Shown here: one piece after another, positions 1-8,578 of the stretch | How positions within the stretch are numbered: position 1 is the stretch's first letter | How the letters are laid out: every line of letters starts with the position of its first letter | From: Clostridia bacterium | GTDB lineage: Bacteria > Bacillota > Clostridia > Oscillospirales > Acutalibacteraceae | Direction: 5' to 3' | Assembly (NCBI GenBank): GCA_017379935.1 | Contig: JAFNVC010000002.1 | Span: 20,557 to 84,556 of the forward strand | Length of the DNA stretch: 64,000 bases | Notes under the pieces: generated by a model | What the model saw: the letters and a program-made list of their open reading frames with translations, nothing else | Told to the model about the DNA's origin: nothing | Database searches by the model: none | Position numbers and translations under genes: made by a program

Positions 1-229
1 CCGAGCCGGCGCCGAAAACGTTGACCTTGCCGCCTGAAAGCGGAAGCACGTTATCCTCGTTTTTAAGAAGAACGAGACCCTCGCCCTCGATCTGAATTGC
101 TGTCTGTGATGTTTCCGCAATGATGTCGGGATCAATGTCGCCGCTCATTGCGAACGCGTGGGGGATAACCGCAAAAGCCATCACCAACGCAAGGAATACT
201 GATAAGAATTTAGTAAAACCCTTTTTCAA
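1..229 (-). CDS. Glycoside hydrolase family 3 (beta-glucosidase-like), 5' end only
   Basis: Partial gene running off the left edge; 76 codons are visible. A TTG start at 229 follows a GTGAGGTG ribosome binding site at a 6-7 base spacing. Residues 1 to about 28 form a signal peptide (KKGFTKFLSVFLALVMAFA, ending PHAFA), so the enzyme is exported. Just after it comes EGEGLVLLKNEDNVLPL followed by GKVNVFG, which is the N-terminal hallmark of GH3 beta-glucosidases and xylosidases. Those enzymes remove terminal glucose, xylose or related sugars from oligosaccharides. The catalytic residues lie outside the window, so substrate cannot be judged. No other family fits the motif as well. Confidence 0.75.
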   Translation of the reverse strand, partial: MKKGFTKFLSVFLALVMAFAVIPHAFAMSGDIDPDIIAETSQTAIQIEGEGLVLLKNEDNVLPLSGGKVNVFGAGS

Positions 230-302
230 ACCAAACACCTCACAATATTTATTGATTATATAATACAAAATAATTATAAAAATTGCAATATTTTTATTTA
301 AC

Positions 303-331
303 TTGATTATTGTACATTTTTGTAGTATAGT
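303..331 (+). promoter_or_regulatory. Sigma-A-type promoter for the aldo/keto reductase
   Basis: TTGATT at 303-308 and TATAGT at 326-331 are separated by 17 bases, about 30 bases before the gene. A GGAG ribosome binding site follows at about 351. Confidence 0.5.
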
Positions 332-359
332 AAGATAAAAATTAAAAAAGGAGATTATA

Positions 360-1277
360 ATGAAATATATCAATACATATTCAAAGGAAATTGATGTTTC
401 GCAGGTGGCGCTTGGCTGTATGCGCATTTCTCAGATGACACCTGCCGAGACCGAAAAATATATTTCAACTGCCATTGACCTCGGCTATAACTATTTTGAC
501 CACGCGGATATCTACGGCGGGGGTGAGTGTGAAAAGGTGTTCGGTAAGGCGCTTGCACTCAATAAAAGCCTCCGCGATAAAATAATAATACAGACCAAAT
601 GCGGTATACGCAAAGGAATGTATGATTTTTCAAAGGAGCATATAATTTCGAGTGTTGAGAATTCACTTAAAAATCTCGGTGTTGAAAAAATTGACGTGCT
701 TCTTTTGCACCGTCCCGATCTGCTGATGGAGCCCGAAGAGGTTGCCGAAGCCTTCGATTATCTTGAGTCGAGCGGAAAGGTCGGTGCCTTCGGTGTTTCC
801 AATCACAGCGCATCGCAGATTGAGCTTCTTAAAACTGCAGTGAAGCAGGATATTAAAATCAATCAGATGCAGCTGAGTATTACCAACGCAACAATGATAA
901 GCAGCGGTGCTAACGTCAATCTGCAGAATCGTGACGGCACGAATTACGACGGATATCTCCGCGATTACTGCCGTCTTAACGGTATCACGGTTCAGCCGTG
1001 GTCACCGCTTCAGCACGGATTTATCTCCGGCACCTTCCTCGGCAATCCCGATTTTGCCGGGCTTAACGAGAAGCTTCAGCAGTTAGCGGAAAAATACGGT
1101 GTTACGGATACGGGTATTGCAATCGCGTGGCTTCTCCGCCTTCCGGACAAAATGCAGCCCGTTGTCGGAAGCATAAACCTCGAAAGACTTGCCGATATAG
1201 CCAGGGCGGCGGATATTGTTCTGTCAAAAGAGGATTGGTACGATATCTATCTCACGGCAGGATATAAATTGCCCTAG
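360..1277 (+). CDS. Aldo/keto reductase, YdhF-like
   Basis: A 305-residue cytosolic NADPH-dependent oxidoreductase of the aldo/keto reductase superfamily. The catalytic tetrad can be read: Asp and Tyr in FDHADIYGGGE (about residues 47 and 52), Lys in IIIQTKCGI (about 80) and His in LLHRPD (about 117). Late motifs GVSNHS and GIAIAWLLRLP plus VVGSINLERL match the cofactor-binding C-terminal part. Length and the FDHADIYG signature point to the YdhF/COG4989 subgroup, whose natural substrates are poorly defined. Monocistronic, with its own promoter and a strong downstream terminator. Start is the ATG at 360 after AAGGAGATTATA. Substrate unknown. Confidence 0.85.
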   Translation: MKYINTYSKEIDVSQVALGCMRISQMTPAETEKYISTAIDLGYNYFDHADIYGGGECEKVFGKALALNKSLRDKIIIQTKCGIRKGMYDFSKEHIISSVENSLKNLGVEKIDVLLLHRPDLLMEPEEVAEAFDYLESSGKVGAFGVSNHSASQIELLKTAVKQDIKINQMQLSITNATMISSGANVNLQNRDGTNYDGYLRDYCRLNGITVQPWSPLQHGFISGTFLGNPDFAGLNEKLQQLAEKYGVTDTGIAIAWLLRLPDKMQPVVGSINLERLADIARAADIVLSKEDWYDIYLTAGYKLP

Positions 1278-1300
1278 CATTCAGCTGTTTGAATAAAATC

Positions 1301-1350
1301 AAAAACTGGTTTTTGTTCATTGTAGACAAAAATCAGTTTTTGTTCTTTTT
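1301..1350 (+). terminator. Intrinsic terminator after the aldo/keto reductase
   Basis: AAAAACTGGTTTTTGT pairs with ACAAAAATCAGTTTTT (one G-U pair), followed by TGTTCTTTTT. Confidence 0.75.
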
Positions 1351-1353
1351 ATG

Positions 1354-1382
1354 TGGCAAAAAATCTCCCGTTATGATATAAT
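1354..1382 (+). promoter_or_regulatory. Extended -10 promoter for the MFS transporter
   Basis: TGATATAAT (TATAAT at 1377-1382 with an upstream TG) sits 17 bases after a weak -35, TGGCAA. It lies about 60 bases before the coding start. Confidence 0.45.
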
Positions 1383-1443
1383 TAATCTGTTATATTATAA
1401 AATCCGCAAAGTGCGGATAAATCAATGAAAAGGGGTTGTAATC

Positions 1444-3852
1444 TTGGCAAGTAATATGGCGTTAAAGCAAAAAGCTACTAACTTGCTTTCGGATTTGAAG
1501 GTTTACTGGAACAATCCGATGCCGGGTCGTTATATGACCTTCAAGGAAATTGCCGCTTACGCAGGCGGCGGTATTGGCGCTTACTTCATTATAACTATGG
1601 GCGGTGCGCTGGCAGTTAATATCAATAATATGATTGTCGGCGGTGCTATCGGTGTCGATCCGACACATATGTACATTCTTTACTTAATTGCAACACTCGC
1701 GAACATACCTCTTACCGCGGTCAGAGCAAATATGATTGACAATACGCGTAATAAAGCGGGTAAGTACAGACCGTACCTTCTTTCTATGGGTATTCCGACC
1801 GTGCTTATTGTGTTGGCTTATGTTTATTTTCCGTATAATCTTCTCTATGATTTCTTCCCGATGCAGGCGTTCGGATATGATGGAGGCTATGTTGCAAAGG
1901 TTGCCGTGGTGCTGGTATTCAACCTTTTACTGCAGTTCTTCTTCAATTTCTTCCAGGATTCATACACGAATCTAATCCACGTTCTTTCTCCGAATACTCA
2001 GGAAAGAACGGATGTACTTGCAATCAAGAGCGTTGTTTATTCACTCGCACCCTCAATCGTAAATATCGTGCTTCCGACAGTTTCACAGTTCCTTACCAAT
2101 AACGATATGTACGACATCAGGCTCTACCGTGTGTGCTATCCCATTTTTGCAGTGTTCGGTGTTACGCTGACTGCGATAGTTTTTGCTAACACAAAAGAAA
2201 AGATTGTTCAGGCAAAAACAAGAGTTGTTCAGGTTCGTTTTATTGATTCGTTCCGTGCTGTTGCGAAAAACAAGTATTTCTGGATTATTGCACTTGCAGG
2301 CTGGCTCGGCTTCCTTGAGTCATCTTACAGTAACATCCTTTCGTGGACATATAACTACGCGCATCCCTGCTCGGGAAGCGTAATGGGTCTTATCCAGACG
2401 GTTATCAGCAATGCCTCAATGTGGGGTATGATTCTTGCGCCGTTCTGTATCCGCGCATTCGGCAAGAAAAAGGTTCTCATCGGCATCAATACAATGAACA
2501 TCATCTGTATTCTTGCAATGGGTGTCAATAAATCCAGCATTTATTGGCTTGCAATCTGTGTTTATTTCAACTGGCTTTTCGGTGCTTTTGAGCAGATTAC
2601 AAACCCGGCTATCCAGGCGGATATCCGTGACTATCATCAGTATAAGACAGGCGAGCGTATCGACGGAATGTTCTCGACGGTTCAGACTATCGGTAACATA
2701 GTAACGCTTGCAACCTCGTCCGTACTTCCGTTTATTTACAAAAGCTACGGCATTTACGAGGGCAACGGCTACAAGGAGTCTCCGTTTGATATCCTTGATG
2801 TAAATACCGGTAAGCCCGGCCTTCTTGAGGATATTATCGGAACGCTTATTATAATGGCTGCAGTCGGCGCATTTATGAACCTTGTTCCGTTCTTCTTCTA
2901 CGACCTTACCGAAAAGCAGCAGAAGGGTATTGTCCGTATCCTTAAAATCCGAGCAATGTTCGAGGACTACGGCAACGGTGTCACAAACGACCGCACTCTT
3001 GTTGAGGCTGTTGACATTATCCGCGATGCAAAGGCTATGGCTGATAAGGAGCCTGTTGCAGTTTCAAAGAAGGATAAGAAGGCTGACAAAAAGGCTTATA
3101 AGGAAGCCCGTAATTATAACGAAGAAATCGAAATTGCAAAGTTGGTATGCGCAGAGCTTGATAAGTTCTCAAGTGAGGAATACGAAATTAAACTCAGAGC
3201 AAATCAGGCTACCTACAGTGCAGGTCTTGCAGGTCTTTTCTATGCTGAAAAGTCAGAGCTTAAGAAGGAGCTTGCAGATGCAAAGGCAATGCCCAAGACT
3301 ACTGCTGAGGAGAAGGAGCTTCGCAAGTTCTCAATCGAGGTTGCACAGAAGAAGCTTGCTTCACGCACGGCTATTGACGCTCATTATCAGTCACTTGCAG
3401 ATTTTGTTCAGCCCGATTTTGCTGTTCTTGAATCGTACTACGAGGCAGAGGATGCCTGCGACGAGAAGCTCAGAGAGCTTTATGCAAAGCAGGCAGAGGC
3501 AAAGAAGCAGAAGAACGGCGGCTTGGTCAAGGAGCTTAAGGCTGAAATTCAGCGCGTAAACATTGAAAAGAAAAAGGCTCAGAAGGCAGCAAAGGCAGAA
3601 ATGGAGCTTCACGCTGTATTCGCACGCGCAGCAAAGCCGTATCTTGATGCTGAAAAGATGATGAAGGAAAAGGAAAACTACGCTCATTACGAGGAGCTTG
3701 AGGCTAAGTATGACGAGGCTAAAGCACGTATTGAGGAGGAAGACAGACTCAAGGCTGAGGAGCAGGCTAAGGCTGATGCAGAAAAGAAGGCAGATAAGGA
3801 ACGCCGTCTTGCAGAAAAAGCAGCAGCAAAGCAGGCTAAAAAGCGTAAATAA
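1444..3852 (+). CDS. MFS sugar symporter (GPH type) with long charged C-terminal tail
   Basis: An 802-residue protein. Residues 1 to about 490 form a major-facilitator membrane domain with around twelve hydrophobic segments, resembling the glycoside-pentoside-hexuronide:cation symporters (RANMIDNTRNKAGKYRPYLL matches the loop after segment 2). The remaining 300 or so residues are almost all Lys, Glu, Ala and Asp (for example KKDKKADKKAYKEARN and AEEQAKADAEKKADKE) and should form a long cytoplasmic coiled coil. Usual GPH proteins stop near 450-500 residues, so the tail is the oddity. Start is the TTG at 1444, seven bases after AAGGGG; the ATG at 1456 is too far from it. A sugar substrate is inferred from the family; the tail's role is unknown. 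Confidence 0.75.
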   Translation: MASNMALKQKATNLLSDLKVYWNNPMPGRYMTFKEIAAYAGGGIGAYFIITMGGALAVNINNMIVGGAIGVDPTHMYILYLIATLANIPLTAVRANMIDNTRNKAGKYRPYLLSMGIPTVLIVLAYVYFPYNLLYDFFPMQAFGYDGGYVAKVAVVLVFNLLLQFFFNFFQDSYTNLIHVLSPNTQERTDVLAIKSVVYSLAPSIVNIVLPTVSQFLTNNDMYDIRLYRVCYPIFAVFGVTLTAIVFANTKEKIVQAKTRVVQVRFIDSFRAVAKNKYFWIIALAGWLGFLESSYSNILSWTYNYAHPCSGSVMGLIQTVISNASMWGMILAPFCIRAFGKKKVLIGINTMNIICILAMGVNKSSIYWLAICVYFNWLFGAFEQITNPAIQADIRDYHQYKTGERIDGMFSTVQTIGNIVTLATSSVLPFIYKSYGIYEGNGYKESPFDILDVNTGKPGLLEDIIGTLIIMAAVGAFMNLVPFFFYDLTEKQQKGIVRILKIRAMFEDYGNGVTNDRTLVEAVDIIRDAKAMADKEPVAVSKKDKKADKKAYKEARNYNEEIEIAKLVCAELDKFSSEEYEIKLRANQATYSAGLAGLFYAEKSELKKELADAKAMPKTTAEEKELRKFSIEVAQKKLASRTAIDAHYQSLADFVQPDFAVLESYYEAEDACDEKLRELYAKQAEAKKQKNGGLVKELKAEIQRVNIEKKKAQKAAKAEMELHAVFARAAKPYLDAEKMMKEKENYAHYEELEAKYDEAKARIEEEDRLKAEEQAKADAEKKADKERRLAEKAAAKQAKKRK

Positions 3853-3857
3853 TATTT

Positions 3858-3893
3858 TCAGAGAGCTGCTTAACGGCGGTTCTCTGATTTTTT
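3858..3893 (+). terminator. Intrinsic terminator after the MFS gene
   Basis: TCAGAGAGC (3858-3866) pairs with GTTCTCTGA (3879-3887), followed by TTTTTT. Confidence 0.75.
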
Positions 3894-3931
3894 ATAAAAC
3901 GAAAAAAATCTGAATTTTTTTCAAAAAAATA

Positions 3932-3960
3932 TTGAAAACTATAATATATGGTGATATAAT
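3932..3960 (+). promoter_or_regulatory. Strong sigma-A-type promoter for the CofE-like gene
   Basis: TTGAAA at 3932-3937, a 17-base spacer, and TATAAT at 3955-3960 preceded by TG (extended -10). It overlaps the longest possible upstream reading frame and so supports the internal start at 4016. Confidence 0.75.
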
Positions 3961-4015
3961 TTATTGTCGTAAAAAATGTATATGTATGTTTCGATATACA
4001 AAGGAGTTGTTCATT

Positions 4016-5209
4016 ATGAGTCGAATGATAGGTACAGTTTCCCGCGGTGTCAGAGCACCGATCATCAAAGAGGGCGACGATATTGTTGAAATCGTAACGT
4101 CATCAGTTCTCGAGGCTTCAGAGGATGCAGGCTTCAAGTTCAATGACCGTGATATCGTTGCTATGACAGAGGCTATCGTTGCAAGAGCACAGGGCAACTA
4201 TGCTACGGTTGACGATATTGCTGCAGACGTTAAGGCAAAGTTCGGCGGCGAAACAGTCGGTGTTATTTTCCCGATTCTCAGCCGTAACCGTTTTGCAATC
4301 TGCCTTCGCGGTATTGCAAAGGGAGCTAAGAAGGTTGTAATTATGCTTTCTTATCCGTCTGACGAAGTCGGTAACCACCTCATCTCAATGGACGCTATTG
4401 ATGATAAGGGCGTTGACCCGTACAAGGACGTTCTTTCAACTGCAAAGTACCGTGAGCTTTTCGGATATGAGAAGCACACCTTCACGGGCGTTGATTATGT
4501 TGAATATTATGAGAGCCTTGTTCGCGAGTGCGGCGCTGAGTGCGAAATCATCTTCGCAAATAATGCAAAGGCAATTCTTGATTATACAAAGAACGTTCTC
4601 TGCTGTGATATTCACACAAGAGCACGTACAAAGAGAATCCTTAAGGCTGCAGGCGCAGAGATTGTATACGGCCTTGACGAAATTCTCAATGCACCCGTAA
4701 ACGGAAGCGGCTTCAATGCAGATTACGGTCTCCTCGGCTCAAACAAGGCAACAGAGGATAAGGTTAAGCTCTTCCCGCGTGACTGCCAGCCCGTTGTTGA
4801 TGCTATTCAGAAGAAGCTCTTCGAGGCAACAGGCAAGAAGATCGAGGTTATGGTTTACGGTGACGGCGCATTCAAGGATCCCGTAGGTAAGATCTGGGAG
4901 CTTGCTGACCCCGTTGTTTCTCCGGCATATACAGATGGTCTCGAGGGTACACCCAACGAGCTCAAGCTCAAGTATCTTGCAGATAACGAGTTTGCAGCAC
5001 TTTCGGGTGACGAGCTTAAGGAAGCAATCAAGGGAAAGATTCAGGAGAAGGATGACAACCTCGTAGGTAAGATGGCTTCTGAGGGTACAACTCCGAGAAG
5101 ACTTACAGACCTCATCGGCTCACTCTGCGACCTCACATCAGGCTCAGGCGACAAGGGTACGCCCATCGTATTCATCCAGGGCTACTTCGACAACTACACA
5201 ACAGACTGA
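4016..5209 (+). CDS. Coenzyme F420-0:L-glutamate ligase (CofE)-like protein
   Basis: 397 residues starting at the ATG at 4016, which has AAGGAG nine bases upstream; the frame is open further upstream but that part lies in the promoter. The N-terminal half (MIGTVSRGVRAPIIKEGDDIV, DRDIVAMTEAIVARAQGN, ILSRNRFAICLRGIAKGAKKV) matches the CofE/FbiB gamma-glutamyl ligase fold. The C-terminal half includes KIEVMVYGDGAFKDP and DNLVGKMASEGTTPRR. CofE adds glutamate to F420, a cofactor not expected in this organism, so the true substrate is probably another molecule. Such long homologues are frequent in Clostridia. Codon use is very regular, which suggests high expression. Monocistronic. Confidence 0.7.
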   Translation: MSRMIGTVSRGVRAPIIKEGDDIVEIVTSSVLEASEDAGFKFNDRDIVAMTEAIVARAQGNYATVDDIAADVKAKFGGETVGVIFPILSRNRFAICLRGIAKGAKKVVIMLSYPSDEVGNHLISMDAIDDKGVDPYKDVLSTAKYRELFGYEKHTFTGVDYVEYYESLVRECGAECEIIFANNAKAILDYTKNVLCCDIHTRARTKRILKAAGAEIVYGLDEILNAPVNGSGFNADYGLLGSNKATEDKVKLFPRDCQPVVDAIQKKLFEATGKKIEVMVYGDGAFKDPVGKIWELADPVVSPAYTDGLEGTPNELKLKYLADNEFAALSGDELKEAIKGKIQEKDDNLVGKMASEGTTPRRLTDLIGSLCDLTSGSGDKGTPIVFIQGYFDNYTTD

Positions 5210-5216
5210 TAAAATA

Positions 5217-5247
5217 AAGTGCCTTATACTTGCTATAAGGCACTTTT
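5217..5247 (+). terminator. Intrinsic terminator
   Basis: AAGTGCCTTATA and TATAAGGCACTT form a perfect 12-bp stem; the U tract is the end of the stem and the TTTTG that follows. Confidence 0.75.
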
Positions 5248-5263
5248 GTAATAAGGTGATATA

Positions 5264-5752
5264 ATGAAACAAAAGGTATACGATTTTTTAAACAGTCAGA
5301 ATATAAATTTTGATGTCAAGGACCACGAAGCGGTCTATACAATGGAGGAAATGCAGACGGCAGGCCTCGATAAGCTCGGTACAATCTGCAAGAATCTCTT
5401 CATCCGCGATCAGAAGGGCAAAAAGCATTTTCTGATTACCGCCGATGATGCAACTCATATCAATCTCAAGGACGTCGGTGTAAAGCTTGAAGCGGGCAAG
5501 GTGAGCTTTGCCTCGGCTGAAAGACTCGAAAAATATCTCGGAGTTACGACGGGCTGTGTTTCGCCGCTCGGTATTCTCAACGATGCAGAGCACGCGGTAA
5601 CGGTAGTCCTCGATAAAAAGCTTGTCGGTATCGACCGCCTCGGTGTTCATCCTAACGATAACACGTCAACGCTCTTTCTTCCCTTCGACAGCCTCGTAAA
5701 AGCAATCGAAGCCGTCGGCAACGATTACATAATTGTTGATTTTGAAAGCTGA
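5264..5752 (+). CDS. YbaK/ProX-type aminoacyl-tRNA deacylase
   Basis: A 162-residue free-standing editing domain. It resembles the ProXp/PrdX proteins, which hydrolyse mischarged Ala-tRNA(Pro) or related aminoacyl-tRNAs. Diagnostic pieces are the early HEAVYTMEEM, the conserved Lys in CKNLFIRDQKGKKHFL, and the late GVHPNDNTSTLFL that lines the active site. Length fits the family (about 160). The start at 5264 follows AAGGTGATATA. It is flanked by two terminators, so it is probably transcribed alone or by readthrough. Which tRNA it edits cannot be told. Confidence 0.85.
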   Translation: MKQKVYDFLNSQNINFDVKDHEAVYTMEEMQTAGLDKLGTICKNLFIRDQKGKKHFLITADDATHINLKDVGVKLEAGKVSFASAERLEKYLGVTTGCVSPLGILNDAEHAVTVVLDKKLVGIDRLGVHPNDNTSTLFLPFDSLVKAIEAVGNDYIIVDFES

Positions 5753-5765
5753 TAACAAGTGCCCG

Positions 5766-5791
5766 AAAGCAGTCGAAAGACTGCTTTTTTT
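5766..5791 (+). terminator. Intrinsic terminator with GAAA tetraloop
   Basis: AAAGCAGTC, loop GAAA, GACTGCTTT, then a run of T; compact and strong. Confidence 0.85.
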
Positions 5792-5792
5792 G

Positions 5793-5820
5793 TTGATTTT
5801 TTTTAGAACGGTGTTATAAT
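5793..5820 (+). promoter_or_regulatory. Promoter for the dockerin protein
   Basis: TTGATT (5793-5798), a 16-base spacer and TATAAT (5815-5820) with an extended TG. It begins just as the previous terminator ends. Confidence 0.6.
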
Positions 5821-5841
5821 TACCCTTAGGAGGAGATAATT

Positions 5842-7962
5842 ATGAAAACAAAGATAATAAGTGTATTTCTGGCATTGATTCTGATGTTTTCTGCCGTAAT
5901 TATACCGTCGACGGTAGCTTATGCGGAGTCAGAGGATACAACACCGCCGAAAATTCTTACAGAAACCCTGACTGTGTCACATAATAAGGTGATAACGGGG
6001 GATTCTGTCAGAGCGAGTGTTGTGATTACTGATGATTCGTTTGTGCAGGAAGCGTTTATTTTTTACGAATCACCTGAAAGTCAGAATATCTATTATATGC
6101 CGATGCTCAAAAACATCAATACAGGCAGATTCATTGTTGATATGCCGATTGATAACTATACCGAATGCGGTAAATGGACAGCAATCTGTATTGCGGCTGT
6201 TGACGAAAACGGCAACGAAATAATTGTCGGTGATTATGATAACGTTGATATCGAAGCTGATATGAGTGCGGCTGATTTTGAGGTTATCAATGTTTTTTCA
6301 AACGGCGAGCCGCCGCACGATTACAGAATAACCGTTGATCAGACGCTTCAGCTCGAAATTGAATCAAAGACTGAGATTAAATGGTCCGTGTCGGACGAGA
6401 GTCTTGCTGATATTACCGATGTCAATTTCGGCTATGACTATGATTATTCAACAAGACTCTATAAGGGCTCTTGTACCGTTGTACCGAAAAAGACGGGACT
6501 TGTCGATGTTTACGCTGAGGATAAAGACGGCAACTTAGTTGCAGGAGCAAGAGTTCTCGTCGTAAAATCCGTTGAGTATTTCAAGGTTTATCTTGACTAT
6601 CAGGGCGGACGGGTTGATTATGAATACATAGAAGTTCCCGTGGGTTATGCACTTGAACTTCCGAGTACATATAAAAGCGGTTACAGCTTTGCAGGCTGGT
6701 CACGAAATCCCGATGCAAAGAAAGCGGAATATCACACACATATTTATTACGTTCCCGACAATGATGTTACTCTTTATGCAGTTTTCACAAAACAAGAAGG
6801 CTCCAACGGCAGTGCGCCTTATGAATTAAAGCTGAATCTTAATTATGGTGACGAGTCACCGGAAACGGTTATCTTTGAAACGTCAAGGCGTTATACGCTG
6901 CCTACTCCTCAAAGGGAAGGATACACTTGTGTTGGCTGGTCTTATCAGAAATATGCCGTTGTTCCGTCGCTCAAGTGTGGCAGCGAGATTAATGTGAATA
7001 ATGATACTACGGTTTATGCTGTCTGGGTTAAGGATGGTATTGAAGAACGTTGTGATTATGTTATAGAATTACACGAAACGGCAAAAATTGAGTTTTCTTC
7101 ATATTTTGAAGTTGACCGTTGGATCTCGGCAGATGAAACGGTTGCAACCTTTGGTAAAAAAGGTGAGTTCGGTGTTAATTCGGATACGGGGGAGATAAAC
7201 TATTTCTGCAACATTAACCCGAAATCACCAGGAACAACAGTATTTTATGCTTTAGATGAAAACAACGGTATAGTTGCCGCTTTCCGAGTGCTTATAAAAG
7301 AAAGCACGTTGATGTGCAGAGTTAATTTTGATGCTAACGGCGGTGAGGTTGATTCGCCTTACGGTGAGACTTTCTACGGCACGTCAATTACTATCCCGAC
7401 TCCCGTGAGGGAAGGATATGTTTGTAAAGGCTGGTCAAAGAATAAAGATGCTCAAAAGGCGGACTGTTATTGCGGTTCTTCGTACGTCGTGACAAAGGAT
7501 GAAACACTTTATGCCGTGTGGGTTGCGGAAAGTGATATTTTTTACACCATTGGTTTTGATCCGAACGAAGGTACGATAGAAAATATGATGCAAACAGTAC
7601 CTTACGGTGACAGTATTATTCTGCCTACGCCTGTGAGAGAAGGCTACACCTGCATTGGCTGGAAAGAAATGATGCTGGGCGATGAACCGGATTATCCCTG
7701 CGGAGCGGTTTATACACCGAACAGTCATATGGTATTTTTTGCCGTTTGGAAGGAAAATTCAGATATTGTCCTAGGTGATATAAACAAAGACGGCAGAATT
7801 AATTCCTTAGATGCATTGTTGGTTCTGAATTATGCCGTAAAAAATATAACATTCAATTCTGAAGAATTGGTCGCCGCTGATGTAAACAAGGATAGTCAGA
7901 TAAACTCTCTTGACGCGCTTATGATTCTGATGTATTCTGTCGGACATATAGAAAGCTTCTGA
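5842..7962 (+). CDS. Secreted protein with InlB-type repeats and a C-terminal type I dockerin
   Basis: 706 residues; ATG at 5842 after TAGGAGGAG. Residues 1-29 are a signal peptide (ending PSTVAYA). Two early beta-rich domains follow, the second resembling a bacterial Ig-like domain (about 160-245). Then come four Listeria-Bacteroides (InlB B-type) repeats, each with a GYxxxGW core (GYSFAGWSRN, GYTCVGWSYQ, GYVCKGWSKN, GYTCIGWKEM), broken by another Ig-like segment (about 395-480). Residues from about 643 form a type I dockerin: two DxNxDGxxNSLDAL calcium loops (DINKDGRINSLDAL and DVNKDSQINSLDAL). No catalytic domain is visible. Dockerins plug into cohesins of cellulosome-like scaffolds, so this is probably a surface or matrix component; the partner is not in the window. 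Confidence 0.85.
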   Translation: MKTKIISVFLALILMFSAVIIPSTVAYAESEDTTPPKILTETLTVSHNKVITGDSVRASVVITDDSFVQEAFIFYESPESQNIYYMPMLKNINTGRFIVDMPIDNYTECGKWTAICIAAVDENGNEIIVGDYDNVDIEADMSAADFEVINVFSNGEPPHDYRITVDQTLQLEIESKTEIKWSVSDESLADITDVNFGYDYDYSTRLYKGSCTVVPKKTGLVDVYAEDKDGNLVAGARVLVVKSVEYFKVYLDYQGGRVDYEYIEVPVGYALELPSTYKSGYSFAGWSRNPDAKKAEYHTHIYYVPDNDVTLYAVFTKQEGSNGSAPYELKLNLNYGDESPETVIFETSRRYTLPTPQREGYTCVGWSYQKYAVVPSLKCGSEINVNNDTTVYAVWVKDGIEERCDYVIELHETAKIEFSSYFEVDRWISADETVATFGKKGEFGVNSDTGEINYFCNINPKSPGTTVFYALDENNGIVAAFRVLIKESTLMCRVNFDANGGEVDSPYGETFYGTSITIPTPVREGYVCKGWSKNKDAQKADCYCGSSYVVTKDETLYAVWVAESDIFYTIGFDPNEGTIENMMQTVPYGDSIILPTPVREGYTCIGWKEMMLGDEPDYPCGAVYTPNSHMVFFAVWKENSDIVLGDINKDGRINSLDALLVLNYAVKNITFNSEELVAADVNKDSQINSLDALMILMYSVGHIESF

Positions 7963-7969
7963 ACAACAA

Positions 7970-7993
7970 AAGGGACTGCGAAAGCAGTCCCTT
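7970..7993. terminator. Bidirectional terminator between convergent genes
   Basis: AAGGGACTGC, loop GAAA, GCAGTCCCTT. The T-rich side on the minus strand (TTTTGTTGTT) serves the YkgJ-like gene better than the plus-strand gene. Confidence 0.7.
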
Positions 7994-7996
7994 AAC

Positions 7997-8464
7997 TTAT
8001 TTAATAAATTTTCCGATTTCGTCGATTTCCTCAGTAATATCTTCAAGAAACCGTCTGCATTCCTCATCCTTTGCAAGTATCCTTCCGACCTTTCTGACCG
8101 CCTTGAAAAACTTCGGGTCAAACTCGATATCCTCGCTGTGTTCGAGCAAGGGACAAAGTCGCATCGCCCTTAAATCAGGCTCAACAAAAATTCTGCCGTT
8201 CTCGCTGATTGTCGGGAAAAACGGAAAAATCCTGCACGAAAGGGGACGGCTGTCTCTGTCACACGTTCCGTTGCATACTGCAAGCCTCTGTCCGTTTTCA
8301 CCCTCAATAATCTCAAGCGTGCTTTCCTCACCGGGGAAAAGAAGCATTCCCGTTTTGCTGTCACCCTTACAGCACGCGCCGCCGCACAGCTGACCGCAAT
8401 CAACCTTAAGCGGTGTCAGATTTCCCATAATCTTCACAATTTTGCCATAATCTGCACATTTCAT
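7997..8464 (-). CDS. YkgJ-like cysteine-cluster protein
   Basis: 155 residues when started at the ATG at 8464, which has GGAGATGA upstream; an in-frame extension to 8494 lacks a site. Cysteine-rich: MKCADYG, CGQLCGGACCKG, CNGTCDRDSRPLSCRIFPFFP and a late LCPLL. The spacing fits the YkgJ-type putative zinc or iron-sulfur cluster family, for which no reaction is firmly known. The C-terminus is charged and helical. It converges on the dockerin gene through a shared terminator. Function unknown beyond probable metal binding. Confidence 0.65.
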   Translation of the reverse strand: MKCADYGKIVKIMGNLTPLKVDCGQLCGGACCKGDSKTGMLLFPGEESTLEIIEGENGQRLAVCNGTCDRDSRPLSCRIFPFFPTISENGRIFVEPDLRAMRLCPLLEHSEDIEFDPKFFKAVRKVGRILAKDEECRRFLEDITEEIDEIGKFIK

Positions 8465-8578
8465 ACACTCATCTCCAAAAATATTATAACACATAACTGT
8501 TTTATCGGCAACAATTACGATTGAATTGTTGAAATTAATATGTTACAATTAGTTGATAATGTATAAAGGATGTTAAAT

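Noticed and set aside
2882-3559. 225-codon frame inside the MFS gene
   Set aside because: Arg/Ser/Leu-rich out-of-frame product of the charged tail; overlaps a well supported gene.
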